64,000 nt of DNA from Gemmatimonas groenlandica (lineage in GTDB: Bacteria; Gemmatimonadota; Gemmatimonadetes; Gemmatimonadales; Gemmatimonadaceae). Below, piece after piece: positions 44,240 through 52,000 of this stretch. The position numbers were made by a program, and so were the translations under genes. The notes below the pieces were generated by a model. That model was not told the DNA's origin and did no database searches. It worked only from the letters and a program-made list of their open reading frames with translations. Within the stretch, counting starts at the first letter, position 1. Each line of letters opens with the position of its first letter. The stretch is taken from assembly GCF_013004105.1 (NCBI RefSeq), contig NZ_CP053085.1, positions 4,092,001 to 4,156,000 of the forward strand. The letters run 5' to 3'.

Positions 44240-44576
44240 CCACCAGGCCCTCGACGGTTCGGATTCGCTCGGCGGGGACGCCGCTCAGATGATCGTTCAT
44301 GGCGTGCAGCCAGGCCCGGGCCTTGGCGTCATCCCCGCCGACCAATGCATCGAGCGATCGGAAGAGCCGGACGAACATCAGCGCCAGTTCGCCTTCCTTA
44401 CTGGCCGGATCGACGCCTCGGCCGCTCTGCATGCGGGAGACGGAGGCCTCACTGACACCGATGACGGTGGCCAGGTGGCGACTGGTCAGCCCCAATCGTT
44501 CGGCGGCGGCGAGCGCCGCTTGGGCGATCACTGCCGCTGGATCAGGCTTGGTGCGGAGCGTGGTACGCGCTTGCAT
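44199..44576 (-). CDS. Xre/MbcA/ParS-type antitoxin for the RES toxin
   Basis: The 125-residue protein begins at 44576 ('MQARTTLRTKPDPAAVIAQA'). It has an N-terminal helix-turn-helix ('LGLTSRHLATVIGVSEASVS', then 'RMQSGRGVD') and a C-terminal MbcA/ParS (DUF2384) toxin-binding region: 'LMFVRLFRSLDALVGGDDAK' followed by 'ARAWLHAMNDHLSG', and a final 'TVEGLVDVVQYLDAMR'. It binds RES and represses the operon. The nested inverted repeats just upstream (44569-44614) are its likely operator. Confidence 0.9.
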   Translation of the reverse strand: MQARTTLRTKPDPAAVIAQAALAAAERLGLTSRHLATVIGVSEASVSRMQSGRGVDPASKEGELALMFVRLFRSLDALVGGDDAKARAWLHAMNDHLSGVPAERIRTVEGLVDVVQYLDAMRGRL

Positions 44577-44614
44577 GAATGAAAGAATATAGGCCGATTC
44601 TTGCACATGCAAGC
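44569..44614 (-). promoter_or_regulatory. Nested inverted repeats and promoter of the Xre/RES operon
   Basis: The outer arms GCTTGCATG (44569-44577) and CATGCAAGC (44606-44614) are perfect. The inner AAGAAT-N8-ATTCTT is perfect too. The outer left arm overlaps the antitoxin start codon (44576-44574, minus strand). On the minus strand TTGCAT (44612-44607), 15 bp and TATATT (44591-44586) could be the promoter, with the -10 only 9 nt from the ATG. The layout fits autorepression. The remaining ~240 bp up to 44854 shows nothing else I can support. Confidence 0.55.
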
Positions 44615-44854
44615 GTGCACCGCCCATTTTCCCCGCACGAAGGCAAGCAGGTCGCGAGCTCGGCGGCGCCGATCGGCACCACGGTCGGCGAGTACCCCAC
44701 GCCCTTCAATCCTGCACCGACGGAGGAGCAAGCCGTTCTACGAGGATGGAGTGCCAGCCTGCCGTGGGAGCCCACGCACCGTGCGAGGCTGTATGTTTTT
44801 TGGTGTACGCCGATGCCCGACGACAGGTGGCACTCAATTTCACAGTGATCGACT

Positions 44855-45283
44855 ATGTACCATGTATTGATGATTCCCCTCGCGTCATTGGTTGGCGCTG
44901 CGCTCGCGCTGAACGAGCAGACCGCGACGTCTCCGCTGCGGCCCTGTCGCGATGTGGTGGTCGCGGTGTTCGATACCACGGTGACGTGGCCCAGCGCCGA
45001 CTCGCTCGTGCAATTTCAGATCGGACGCCCGGGACCGGAGTATCCCGCCGACCTCCGGTCGGCACGTAACGGCCGTGTGGTCGCGAGATTCGTCGTCGAT
45101 ACAAATGGCCGAGTGGTGAAGGGGAGTGCCATGATCGTCTCGGAGTCGCACCGCGGCTTCGGTCGATCTGTCTGCCAGTTTCTGGCGCAAGCCCAATTGA
45201 AGTCGCCGGTGGTCAATGGTCGAAAGCTGACCGTCGAAGTGTCAGCAGCGCCATTCACGTTTCAATACGGCAGCCGTGACTAG
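44855..45283 (+). CDS. Secreted TonB-C-like domain protein
   Basis: The 142-residue protein has a short hydrophobic N-terminus ('MIPLASLVGAALALN', ATG 44855 or 44870) and a domain with 'GPEYPADLRSARNGRVVARF' followed by 'VVDTNGRVVKGSAMIVSES', then 'FGRSVCQFLAQAQLKSPVVN' with 'GRKL'. This is the 'P..l......G.V...F.vd..G.v....v..s' pattern of the TonB C-terminal/energy-transducer domain. It lacks the TonB membrane anchor plus proline-rich spacer, so it is probably a periplasmic protein that borrows the fold. A paralogue starts at 63709 ('ATFVVDTTGRVMPASAEILS'). Confidence 0.7.
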   Translation: MYHVLMIPLASLVGAALALNEQTATSPLRPCRDVVVAVFDTTVTWPSADSLVQFQIGRPGPEYPADLRSARNGRVVARFVVDTNGRVVKGSAMIVSESHRGFGRSVCQFLAQAQLKSPVVNGRKLTVEVSAAPFTFQYGSRD

Positions 45284-45385
45284 GGAGGCGCTGCGGACGA
45301 TGTTCGCAACTCGAGCGGCTGCATCCGTGCCTGAGATCGACGCGGCCGATACAGACTCTCGGGACAGCAACGGATCCAAACCGTT

Positions 45386-45575
45386 CCTGCCTGACACGGA
45401 TACGAACCGATAGTAACGGCTACGAACGGATTCGTTCTGTGTCGACGACGGAGTCTCGGCGGTTGCGCACGTTTCAATCTTCGAAATGCCCAGCGGTGGA
45501 GCCGCCGAGCTTGTCGCGCAACGACGATGATCGGTTGTTATCTGTTCATGTCAGTTCGTATCCGTGTCAGGCAGG
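45386..45575. repeat. 190-bp inverted-repeat element
   Basis: The 22-bp arms at 45386-45407 (beginning CCTGCCTGACACGG) and 45554-45575 (ending CCGTGTCAGGCAGG) are perfect reverse complements, 146 bp apart. Inside are an 8-bp perfect pair CTCGGCGG/CCGCCGAG (45455-45462 and 45502-45509), a GAACG-gatt-CGTTC hairpin, and a partial extension of the arms. It fills most of the 344-bp gap between the TonB-C-like gene and hldD. No protein is convincingly encoded. A MITE-like element or a structured RNA are the leading options. Confidence 0.75.
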
Positions 45576-45627
45576 AGCTGTGTGTTTCCGCTCTGATCCG
45601 CAGCCCGACAACGCATCGCGTGAACTC

Positions 45628-46626
45628 TTACGCCGCCGGTTGCGCTGCCAGCCACGTTACGTAGCTCGCGATACCGGTGGCTACGTCCGCGAAGCGGTGA
45701 TCGCAGCCGGTGCTGCGCAGTTGCGTGAGATCCGCCTGCGTGAAGCACTGATACTTGCCTTTCAGCGCCTCGGGGAACGCGATGTATTCGAGCAGGCCCT
45801 GCGCGATCAGGTCGTTGATGGGGAGCGCGGCTTCACCGCGCAGCGCGCGCACGGCGTTCACGGTGGACACGGCGACGTCGTTGAAAGGCTGTGCGCGGCC
45901 GGTGCCGAGGTTGAAGATGCCACGCTGGTCGGGATGTTCGAGGAACCAGAGGTTGACCGCGACCACGTCGTTCACGAAGACGAAGTCGCGTGACTGTTCG
46001 CCGGGCGCATAGCCGCCGTATTCGCCGAACAGGCGGACCTTGCCGGTGTCACGGAACTGATTGAAGTGGTGGAATGCTACCGACGCCATGCGGGCTTTGT
46101 GCTGCTCGCGCGGTCCGTACACGTTGAAGTAGCGAAAGCCCACCACCTGAGAGGTGGCTGATGGCAGCATACGGCGCACGACGTTGTCGAACAGCAGCTT
46201 GGAGTACCCGTACACGTTGAGCGGCTGCTCGAACTCGGGCTCCTCGCGGAACGAGGCGCTGCCGCCATACGTTGCCGCTGACGAGGCATACAGCAGTCGC
46301 GTGCCTTGAAGCTGGCAGGCGTCGAGCAGGTCCTTCGAGTTGCGATAGTTGTTGTCGAGCATGAAGCGGCCATTGTGCTCCATGGTGTCGGAGCAGGCGC
46401 CGTCATGGAACACCGCATCGACCTTGCCGAATTCGCCGCGCGCGAAACGGTGGTAGAAGTCGGACTTGTCGAAGTAATCGCTGATCTGTGCGCCGTTCAG
46501 GTTCCGGTACTTCTGGCCGTCGGTGAGATCGTCGACGGCGATCACATCATCGATGCCGATGGCGTTCAGTCCATGCACGATGTTGCTGCCGACCATGCCG
46601 GCGGCGCCTGTGACGACAACTTTCAT
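45628..46626 (-). CDS. hldD: ADP-L-glycero-D-manno-heptose-6-epimerase
   Basis: The 332-residue cytoplasmic enzyme makes ADP-L-glycero-D-manno-heptose, the heptose donor for LPS inner core. The nucleotide-binding loop is '[20 protein letters not shown]'. The family-specific pieces are '[20 protein letters not shown]' with '[13 protein letters not shown]', the SSAATYG Ser/Thr, '[17 protein letters not shown]' with the Tyr-x3-Lys catalytic pair, and '[20 protein letters not shown]'. The length is normal. Its presence indicates an LPS-bearing outer membrane. It is a single gene here, not clustered with other hld genes. Confidence 0.95.
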   Translation of the reverse strand: MKVVVTGAAGMVGSNIVHGLNAIGIDDVIAVDDLTDGQKYRNLNGAQISDYFDKSDFYHRFARGEFGKVDAVFHDGACSDTMEHNGRFMLDNNYRNSKDLLDACQLQGTRLLYASSAATYGGSASFREEPEFEQPLNVYGYSKLLFDNVVRRMLPSATSQVVGFRYFNVYGPREQHKARMASVAFHHFNQFRDTGKVRLFGEYGGYAPGEQSRDFVFVNDVVAVNLWFLEHPDQRGIFNLGTGRAQPFNDVAVSTVNAVRALRGEAALPINDLIAQGLLEYIAFPEALKGKYQCFTQADLTQLRSTGCDHRFADVATGIASYVTWLAAQPAA

Positions 46627-46711
46627 CTTGACGGAAATCCTTCACGAAGTGGACCCGGAACGGCTGGTTTGCTGGGGTTGAAGTATGGGCAACGTCGCGT
46701 GGCCACGCGAC

Positions 46712-47161
46712 TCACGGTTCCAAACGCGTGTGATCGCGACGGCCGAACCGCTTCCGTAAATAGGCACCCGGTCCTCGCGCCAGAAGCAGGGAGCCGGTCG
46801 CGGCGGCGGTACCGGCCACGGTCATGATGCCCAGAAACATCACGGGCGCCCCGATCGCCATCGCGATCGCGCCGAGCGCCAGGCCGGCCACTGCCCCCAT
46901 GGCGGCGAAGGTCGGCAACGAGAGTTCGTCGAAGCGCTGACGCCGCGCCGCGATCATGAGCACGACGGCGAAGATCACACCGCCGATGAAGCCGGGGATG
47001 GCCAGCGTCTGCGGCCACATGTCCACTTTGGATGCCATTGCGAGCCCGCCGGGGAGCACGTTGTCGAGCAATTCGATCAGACCGCCGACTCCTATCCCGC
47101 CGACGGCCCAAAGCACGCCCATGCCGAGCGTGGCGCGCACACGTTTCAGCCAGATCGGCAT
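46712..47161 (-). CDS. Small membrane protein, paralogue of the upstream gene
   Basis: The 149-residue protein has four predicted membrane helices. Its key segments ('RVRATLGMGVLWAVGGIGVG', 'LAIPGFIGGVIFAVVLMIAA', 'RFDELSLPTFAAMGAVAGLA') repeat the pattern of the gene at 47184-47723 ('LRGTLVMALLWAVG', 'LAVPGFVGGALFSVLLGI', 'RRRFDELSVRRFAGWGAVGG'). The conserved RRxRFDELS loop is the clearest family mark. I do not recognise a named domain. The two genes are adjacent, 22 bp apart, and probably co-transcribed. Confidence 0.75.
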   Translation of the reverse strand: MPIWLKRVRATLGMGVLWAVGGIGVGGLIELLDNVLPGGLAMASKVDMWPQTLAIPGFIGGVIFAVVLMIAARRQRFDELSLPTFAAMGAVAGLALGAIAMAIGAPVMFLGIMTVAGTAAATGSLLLARGPGAYLRKRFGRRDHTRLEP

Positions 47162-47183
47162 TAGACGGACCTCAGGAGAGGAG

Positions 47184-47723
47184 TCATTCGGCGAGCGCGA
47201 TCAGATCCTTCGCCTGCCCGTCGGTGAGCCACAGATCATCGACGACCCGGCCGGCCTCGAGCTCTCGACTTCCTTTGGCGCGACGCGCCAGCCACAGCGA
47301 TCCCGCGGCCGACGCGGCGCTCAGCGTCGTGAGCGGCACGACGAGGATGCTGGTGAGCGCCCAGAACTCGTGTGCGAGATCGGCGCCGGTGGCGGATCCG
47401 GACAGCACCGCCGACGCCGGGATCATGGTCAGCAACAGGCCGCCCACGGCGCCCCAGCCGGCAAAGCGACGCACCGAGAGCTCGTCAAAGCGTCGTCGAT
47501 GCTCGCCGATTCCGAGGAGCACCGAAAAGAGCGCGCCCCCGACGAACCCTGGCACCGCCAACGCGGGTAGCGGGGCGTCGAAGACCGCGAAGAGCGGGTC
47601 CCACGGCAACCAAGGCAGCAGGATGCTGCTGATGCCGAGGAGGAGGCCGGCGATGCTCCACCCAACGGCCCACAGGAGCGCCATGACGAGGGTGCCGCGT
47701 AGTCGTTTCAGCCAGCGGTGCAT
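47184..47723 (-). CDS. Small membrane protein, paralogue of the downstream gene
   Basis: The 179-residue protein starts at 47723 ('MHRWLKRLRGTLVMALLWAV') and has about four membrane helices with the 'RRRFDELSVRRFAGWGAVGG' loop shared with its neighbour. It has a longer cytoplasmic C-terminus ('LWLARRAKGSRELEAGRVVD', then 'DLWLTDGQAKDLIALAE'). Function unknown. It is divergent from the membrane protein/winged-helix operon at 47820, and the intervening 96 bp contains a promoter-overlapping motif that could control both directions. Confidence 0.75.
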   Translation of the reverse strand: MHRWLKRLRGTLVMALLWAVGWSIAGLLLGISSILLPWLPWDPLFAVFDAPLPALAVPGFVGGALFSVLLGIGEHRRRFDELSVRRFAGWGAVGGLLLTMIPASAVLSGSATGADLAHEFWALTSILVVPLTTLSAASAAGSLWLARRAKGSRELEAGRVVDDLWLTDGQAKDLIALAE

Positions 47724-47765
47724 CGAGACTCCGGGAATTGGGGTCAAATCGGCAGATACGGTTTG

Positions 47766-47812
47766 CTTTACAGCATAAAGTACTTGACACATTCCGCAAG
47801 TCTGCCGATACT
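47766..47812 (+). promoter_or_regulatory. Leaderless promoter with 24-bp shared motif
   Basis: TTGACA (47784-47789), 17 bp and GATACT (47807-47812) are followed by 7 nt and the ATG at 47820. Immediately upstream and overlapping the -35 is a 24-bp sequence (47766-47789) beginning with the inverted repeat CTTTA-N5-TAAAG and ending AAGTACTTGACA. Eighteen of its 24 bases recur at the DUF4173 promoter (56988-56965). The encoded winged-helix regulator (48445) is a candidate binder. Confidence 0.55.
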
Positions 47813-47819
47813 CAATCAT

Positions 47820-48452
47820 ATGGCTGCCCCGTTATCGGATCCGCCCGCGCTCCATGACCGGGCCCTGCAGGACCTGTCGTTCATCCGACGCACCATGGAA
47901 GGGGCGGCGTCGTTCACCGACGTGCCGGGGTGGGGATTGGTGTGGGTCGGTGCCACGGCGTTGGTGGCTGCACCGCTCGCCGACGCGCAGTCGGATCCGG
48001 CGCGATGGCTGACGGTGTGGATGGCGGCGGCGACGATGGCCGCGTCGATCGGTGGCGCGGCGATGTACGCCAAGATGCGAAAGCGCGTGGGCGACGGTGA
48101 CGCGCTCCGGCTCAGCGTACCGGCACGCAAATTTCTGTTCAGTTTCTGGCCCGCGATTCTCGTCGGCGCCGTGCTCACGTGCGCGCTAGTCGATCCGTAC
48201 ACCCCGGGCATTCCGTCGCATCTCACGGCGCGCGTGCTCCCCGGCCTCTGGTTGTTGCTGTACGGCATGGGTGTCACCACGGCCGGAAGCTTCTCCATCC
48301 GCGCCGTGCCGCTGATGGGTTTTGGTTTCATCACACTCGGCGTGCTCGCGCTGTTCGTGCCCGCCGCCGACGGAGATCTCATGATGGCGCTCGGCTTTGG
48401 CGTACTGCATCTGGTGTTCGGCGTCCGCATCGCGCGGAGGCACGGTGGATAA
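47820..48452 (+). CDS. Hypothetical polytopic membrane protein
   Basis: The 210-residue protein begins at the ATG at 47820 ('MAAPLSDPPALHDRALQDLS'). A soluble N-terminus ('FIRRTMEGAASFTDVPGWG') is followed by about five to six membrane helices. 'FIRRTMEGAASFTDVPG' is a short sequence I associate with gemmatimonad and acidobacterial membrane proteins encoded next to winged-helix regulators; that is recollection, not a search result. The next gene's GTG overlaps its stop by 8 nt, so the two proteins are co-produced. Confidence 0.75.
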   Translation: MAAPLSDPPALHDRALQDLSFIRRTMEGAASFTDVPGWGLVWVGATALVAAPLADAQSDPARWLTVWMAAATMAASIGGAAMYAKMRKRVGDGDALRLSVPARKFLFSFWPAILVGAVLTCALVDPYTPGIPSHLTARVLPGLWLLLYGMGVTTAGSFSIRAVPLMGFGFITLGVLALFVPAADGDLMMALGFGVLHLVFGVRIARRHGG

Positions 48453-48846
48453 GCGTGCCGGCAGTGCTGCGCGCGCCCGTCGCGAAGCACCCGATGACCG
48501 CCCGCGCGATGAGGGAACGCCCTTGAAGGCCATCGACGGAGACGCGTTGACGCCGATGGCGCTCGATCGTCTCATCCACGAGCGTGTTCGACTGGCGATC
48601 GTGAGTGCGCTGGCCGTGCATGCATCACTGACGTTCAACGAACTCAAGGCACTGCTCGAGACATCGGATGGCAACGTGTCGGTGCATGCCCGGAAGCTCG
48701 AAGACGCTGGCTACATCACGTGCACGAAAGGCTTTGACGGGCGCGTCCCGCGCACCGAGTACCAACTCGCGGCCGCCGGTCGCGCCGCCCTCGAGCGGTA
48801 TCTCTCGCATATGGAAGCGCTGATCAAGCGCGTGGGGGGCGCGTGA
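48445..48846 (+). CDS. Winged-helix transcriptional regulator
   Basis: The 133-residue protein starts with GTG inside the preceding gene ('VDKRAGSAARARREAPDDRP'). The winged-helix domain lies at residues ~45-115: 'LDRLIHERVRLAIVSALAVH', 'LTFNELKALLETSDGNVSVH' with 'ARKLEDAGYITCTKGFDG', and 'RTEYQLAAAGRAALERYL'. This is the HTH_34 / 'winged helix DNA-binding' family of PF13601 type. The ~40-residue basic N-terminal extension is atypical. It probably regulates its own operon and may bind the 24-bp promoter motif. Its last codons overlap the uppS start. Confidence 0.88.
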   Translation: MDKRAGSAARARREAPDDRPRDEGTPLKAIDGDALTPMALDRLIHERVRLAIVSALAVHASLTFNELKALLETSDGNVSVHARKLEDAGYITCTKGFDGRVPRTEYQLAAAGRAALERYLSHMEALIKRVGGA

Positions 48847-49529
48847 CGCGTGTACCGCAACATCTGGCGTTGATCATGGACGGCAACGGCCGGTGGGCCA
48901 CCGGCAAAGGACGCCCGCGCTGGATGGGACATGTGCGTGGCGCACACACCGCGCGCGAAGTCGTGTCGTACTGCGCGCAGCGTGGCGTGGAGCAACTCAC
49001 GCTGTACGCGTTCTCCAGCGACAACTGGAAGCGTCCGGCGGACGAAGTGGGATTTCTGTTCGATCTGTTCGCATCGCATCTCGAACGTCAGTTGGCCAAG
49101 CTGCTCAAGCATGGCATCCGCCTGTCGGTGATCGGCCGACGTGACCGCTTGCCGCGCGCGCTGTGCGACGCCATTGCGGCCGCCGAAGCGCGCACGGCCG
49201 ATGGACGTCGCATGCACTTGCGTGTGGCGGTGGACTACTCGAGTCGCGCGGCGATTCACGAAGCGTTCGCCATGGCCGAAGGGCGAGGCGATGCGCTGTC
49301 GAGCCCGAACATCCTGCCGCCGGTCGATCTCGTGCTGCGCACCGGCGGCGAACGCCGCTTGTCGGACTTCCTGCTGTGGGAGAGCGCGTACGCCGAACTG
49401 GCGTTTCTCGACGTGAACTTTCCCGATCTCTCGACCGCCGATCTCGATGGCGTCTTTGCCGACTACGCCAAGCGGGAACGGCGGTATGGCGACGTCCCCG
49501 CTCCGGCGAACGCGAAGGTGAGTGCCTGA
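48843..49529 (+). CDS. uppS: Undecaprenyl diphosphate synthase (cis-prenyltransferase)
   Basis: The 228-residue enzyme adds isopentenyl units to farnesyl diphosphate to make the C55 carrier lipid for peptidoglycan and LPS. The signature motifs are present: 'HLALIMDGNGRWATGKG' (catalytic Asp13), 'RGAHTAREVVSYCAQRGVEQ', 'LTLYAFSSDNWKRPADEV', and 'DLVLRTGGERRLSDFLLWES' (with Glu and Arg binding the pyrophosphate) followed by 'AYAELAF'. The GTG start overlaps the regulator's stop by 4 nt, so it is translationally coupled. Two or more cis-prenyltransferases in one genome are common; this may not be the only one. Confidence 0.93.
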   Translation: MTRVPQHLALIMDGNGRWATGKGRPRWMGHVRGAHTAREVVSYCAQRGVEQLTLYAFSSDNWKRPADEVGFLFDLFASHLERQLAKLLKHGIRLSVIGRRDRLPRALCDAIAAAEARTADGRRMHLRVAVDYSSRAAIHEAFAMAEGRGDALSSPNILPPVDLVLRTGGERRLSDFLLWESAYAELAFLDVNFPDLSTADLDGVFADYAKRERRYGDVPAPANAKVSA

Positions 49530-49542
49530 GTTAGCTCGACGC

Positions 49543-50775
49543 TTAGCGCTCCGACGATCCCAGTGACTTCGGTGCACCGCCGATGATCTCAGGGAGTGCG
49601 GCGGCCACCGCCCGCATTTCGTCGGGCGTGCCGATCGAGATACGCGCCCAGTCGGTGTACGGCGGAAAGGCGCGGCCGATCATGAAGCCCTTCGCGAGCA
49701 TCGCCTTTTGTACCTGTTCCACCGGCATGCCGGCGTGGAAGAAGACGAAGTTGGTCTGCGAGTCGGTCATCTTGCGTCCCATCTTGGCGATGGCCGTCTT
49801 CATGATTTCGCGACCTTCCACGTTGCGCTGCTTGCACATCGCCTGAAATGCGGTGTCCTGCAGCGACGCCGCCGCGCCGAGGGCACCGAACACGCCGGGC
49901 GCGCTCGTGCTGAGTGGCTGCAGGCGCGCAATGATATCGGGGCGCGCGATCACGAACGCGGTGCGCAGTCCGGCAAGGCCGTGGATCTTGGACCCGGTGC
50001 GCGAGATGATCACGTTCTCGCCCTTCTTCACCATGTCCACGAGCGACGAGTACGAGGGGTCGGTCACGAAATCATGATACGCTTCGTCGACCAGCACCAT
50101 CGAACGGCGCGACGCATTGCTCACGAAGCTGCGCAACTTTGCGTTGTCGGTGACGTTGGCCGTGGGATTGTTCGGGTTGCACACGAACGTGAGATCGACC
50201 GCCTGCGTGAGACGGCGGTCCATGGTGTCGAGGTCGTGCGTGAGATCCGCCGCCAACGGTACCTTGTGCACCCTGATGCCGAGCGACTCGGCGTAGCGCG
50301 GCAGTCCTTCGTAGGTGGGCCACGCGGTGAGTACGTCGCCTTTCATGCCGTAGGCCAGGCAGACGATGCTCAGCAGCTCGCTCGAGCCGGCGACGATCAT
50401 GATGTGATCGACCGGTACGCCCACGGAATCGGCGTAGACCTTCTTCAGATTCGGCAGTGACGGTGCGCCGTACCAGGCGTGCTGCTTCCAGCCGTCCTCG
50501 ATCGCCTTGCGGGCGCTCGGCGCCATGCCGTACGGGTTCTCGTTAGAGGCGAGACGGATGGGCCCGTCAGCGCGACGCGCGGCGGCCACCATCTGCTCGT
50601 GCGCCGCGAATCCGGCCGCCGTCGTCTGCCCATCGATCACGTGCACGGCATCGCTTTCGAGTGCCGGAAGCAGCGAGGGCGTCAGGGATCCGGTGGCCAT
50701 GGCCCCGCCGGCCACGAGCCCCGACGACTTGAGCCACTGGCGGCGGGAGAGCGGCGATGGCGTGAACGGCGTCAT
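49543..50775 (-). CDS. Tat-exported PLP-dependent aminotransferase, HisC-like
   Basis: The 410-residue protein starts 'MTPFTPSPLSRRQWLKSSGL' with a twin-arginine motif (S-R-R-Q-W-L-K) followed by 'VAGGAMATGS' and a hydrophobic core, so it should be folded with cofactor and exported. The body is a fold-type I aminotransferase: 'IRLASNENPYGMAPSARKAI', 'MIVAGSSELLSIVCLAYGMK', 'FVCNPNNPTAN', and the PLP lysine in 'IISRTGSKIHGLAGLRTAFV'. The closest known relatives are histidinol-phosphate aminotransferases, but a periplasmic location makes histidine synthesis unlikely. The ATG at 50775 is chosen to expose the Tat signal. Confidence 0.88.
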   Translation of the reverse strand: MTPFTPSPLSRRQWLKSSGLVAGGAMATGSLTPSLLPALESDAVHVIDGQTTAAGFAAHEQMVAAARRADGPIRLASNENPYGMAPSARKAIEDGWKQHAWYGAPSLPNLKKVYADSVGVPVDHIMIVAGSSELLSIVCLAYGMKGDVLTAWPTYEGLPRYAESLGIRVHKVPLAADLTHDLDTMDRRLTQAVDLTFVCNPNNPTANVTDNAKLRSFVSNASRRSMVLVDEAYHDFVTDPSYSSLVDMVKKGENVIISRTGSKIHGLAGLRTAFVIARPDIIARLQPLSTSAPGVFGALGAAASLQDTAFQAMCKQRNVEGREIMKTAIAKMGRKMTDSQTNFVFFHAGMPVEQVQKAMLAKGFMIGRAFPPYTDWARISIGTPDEMRAVAAALPEIIGGAPKSLGSSER

Positions 50776-50962
50776 GAGCAGATCCTCTGGTTGTGGTGGC
50801 ACAGCGAGCACAACGGAGACTCGAGGGGGCCGGACGGAGGCGCATACGCTCCGAACCAACCACACAAAATGGTACGGCCACCGGGGCGGAACCGCACGTT
50901 AAGATGTCGGCACCTTGTTGGGCTGTGGCCCTCGGGCGGCTGGCGGAGGCCGATCGGTCAGC

Positions 50963-51907
50963 TCATCGCGCGTTGAGTCGCTGCTGCACCATGCGGCGCA
51001 GCGTGCCGTCCTCGAGATACCGTCGCAGATACTTTCCCGGGCAGCCCGTTTCGGCGTAGTTGTAGTGTCCACCGATACGATCGATAGGCAGGTTGTTGGC
51101 CTTCAGCGCCCACGCCATCAGATCGGCGATCGCGTCCAACTGCCCGACACTCGGCTCTTGCACGTCGTAGTTGCCGATCATGCTGATGAGAAAGTGTCCG
51201 CCGGGATCGTAGGTGGTGTTGGTCTCGCCCTGGAAGTGCCAGTCTCGTCCCTCGAACGCGCGTCCGTCGAGGTCGAGCAAAAAGTGATAGGGCACATCCC
51301 ACCAGTTGCGATCGCTGGCACCCCATGACTGCAGGTTGCGCAGTCGCTGGGCCGGATCATCGGCGCGCGTGAGCGGCTTGCTGTCGCCGGTGTGATGCAG
51401 CGTGACGTGCGTGATGATGTGCGGAATGCGTAGTCGCATATCGGCGCCACCGGCCACGACGGCGTTGGCGATGCTGGCGGGCAGCGACGCGAGCGTCGCC
51501 ACCTCGAGCGCCACCAAGCCCGCGCCGAGTTCACCGGGACCGTATACGGCCACGACGGCAATGTGAAACGTGCGCCAGTTGAACGCGGCCCCCTCGCGCA
51601 CGAGGCGTTCCTCGCTCACGCCCTTACCGGCTGCGGTGGTGGCAAGCTTCACGCGCGCTACGTCGACGGGCTTCGCGCCACTCGAGTCGACCAGGGTTTG
51701 CAGGACGGTGACCGTGAGCTCACGAAACGAGAGCGAGTCACCGGCCTTCTTGTTTCGGCGCGCGGCATCGGCGGAAATACCGAGCGGGGGCTTGGCCTGC
51801 CACACGCTATGCGGAATGACCGACGGTGGTCCCGACGGTTGGGCGGCGAGGGCTGTGGCCCGTACGAGTGCGCACAGGCCGACCAGAAGCAACGGGAAAA
51901 AGCGCAT
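50963..51907 (-). CDS. Secreted N-acetylmuramoyl-L-alanine amidase / PGRP-fold protein
   Basis: The 314-residue protein starts 'MRFFPLLLVGLCALVRATAL' and is cut near 'AAQPSG'. An N-terminal region of unknown fold (~160 residues, 'FRELTVTVLQTLVDSS') is followed by an amidase_2/PGRP domain. The zinc ligands are in 'THVTLHHTGDSKPLT' and 'IGGHYNYAETGCPGKYLRRY' (His and Cys), and the fold is confirmed by 'WWDVPYHFLLDLDGRAFEGR' with 'DWHFQGETNTTYDPGGHFLI'. It would cut the amide bond between MurNAc and the stem peptide. It is divergent from the amidohydrolase gene at 52001. Confidence 0.9.
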   Translation of the reverse strand: MRFFPLLLVGLCALVRATALAAQPSGPPSVIPHSVWQAKPPLGISADAARRNKKAGDSLSFRELTVTVLQTLVDSSGAKPVDVARVKLATTAAGKGVSEERLVREGAAFNWRTFHIAVVAVYGPGELGAGLVALEVATLASLPASIANAVVAGGADMRLRIPHIITHVTLHHTGDSKPLTRADDPAQRLRNLQSWGASDRNWWDVPYHFLLDLDGRAFEGRDWHFQGETNTTYDPGGHFLISMIGNYDVQEPSVGQLDAIADLMAWALKANNLPIDRIGGHYNYAETGCPGKYLRRYLEDGTLRRMVQQRLNAR

Positions 51908-52000
51908 GCTGTCGAATATGGGGGATTGCCGATAGCTTCGCGCATGGGTCCGTCGCCTCGGGAGGGCCCGCGACTTCACCGTGGTATCGGAGACCAGTGC

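Noticed and set aside
44579-44848. 89-residue plus-strand frame upstream of the TonB-C-like gene
   Set aside because: Overlaps the operator repeats and has no recognisable domain or ribosome site; a minus-strand alternative is equally weak.
51563-52000. Extension of the amidohydrolase frame upstream of 52001
   Set aside because: It runs antisense through the amidase gene and lacks a signal peptide until 52001.
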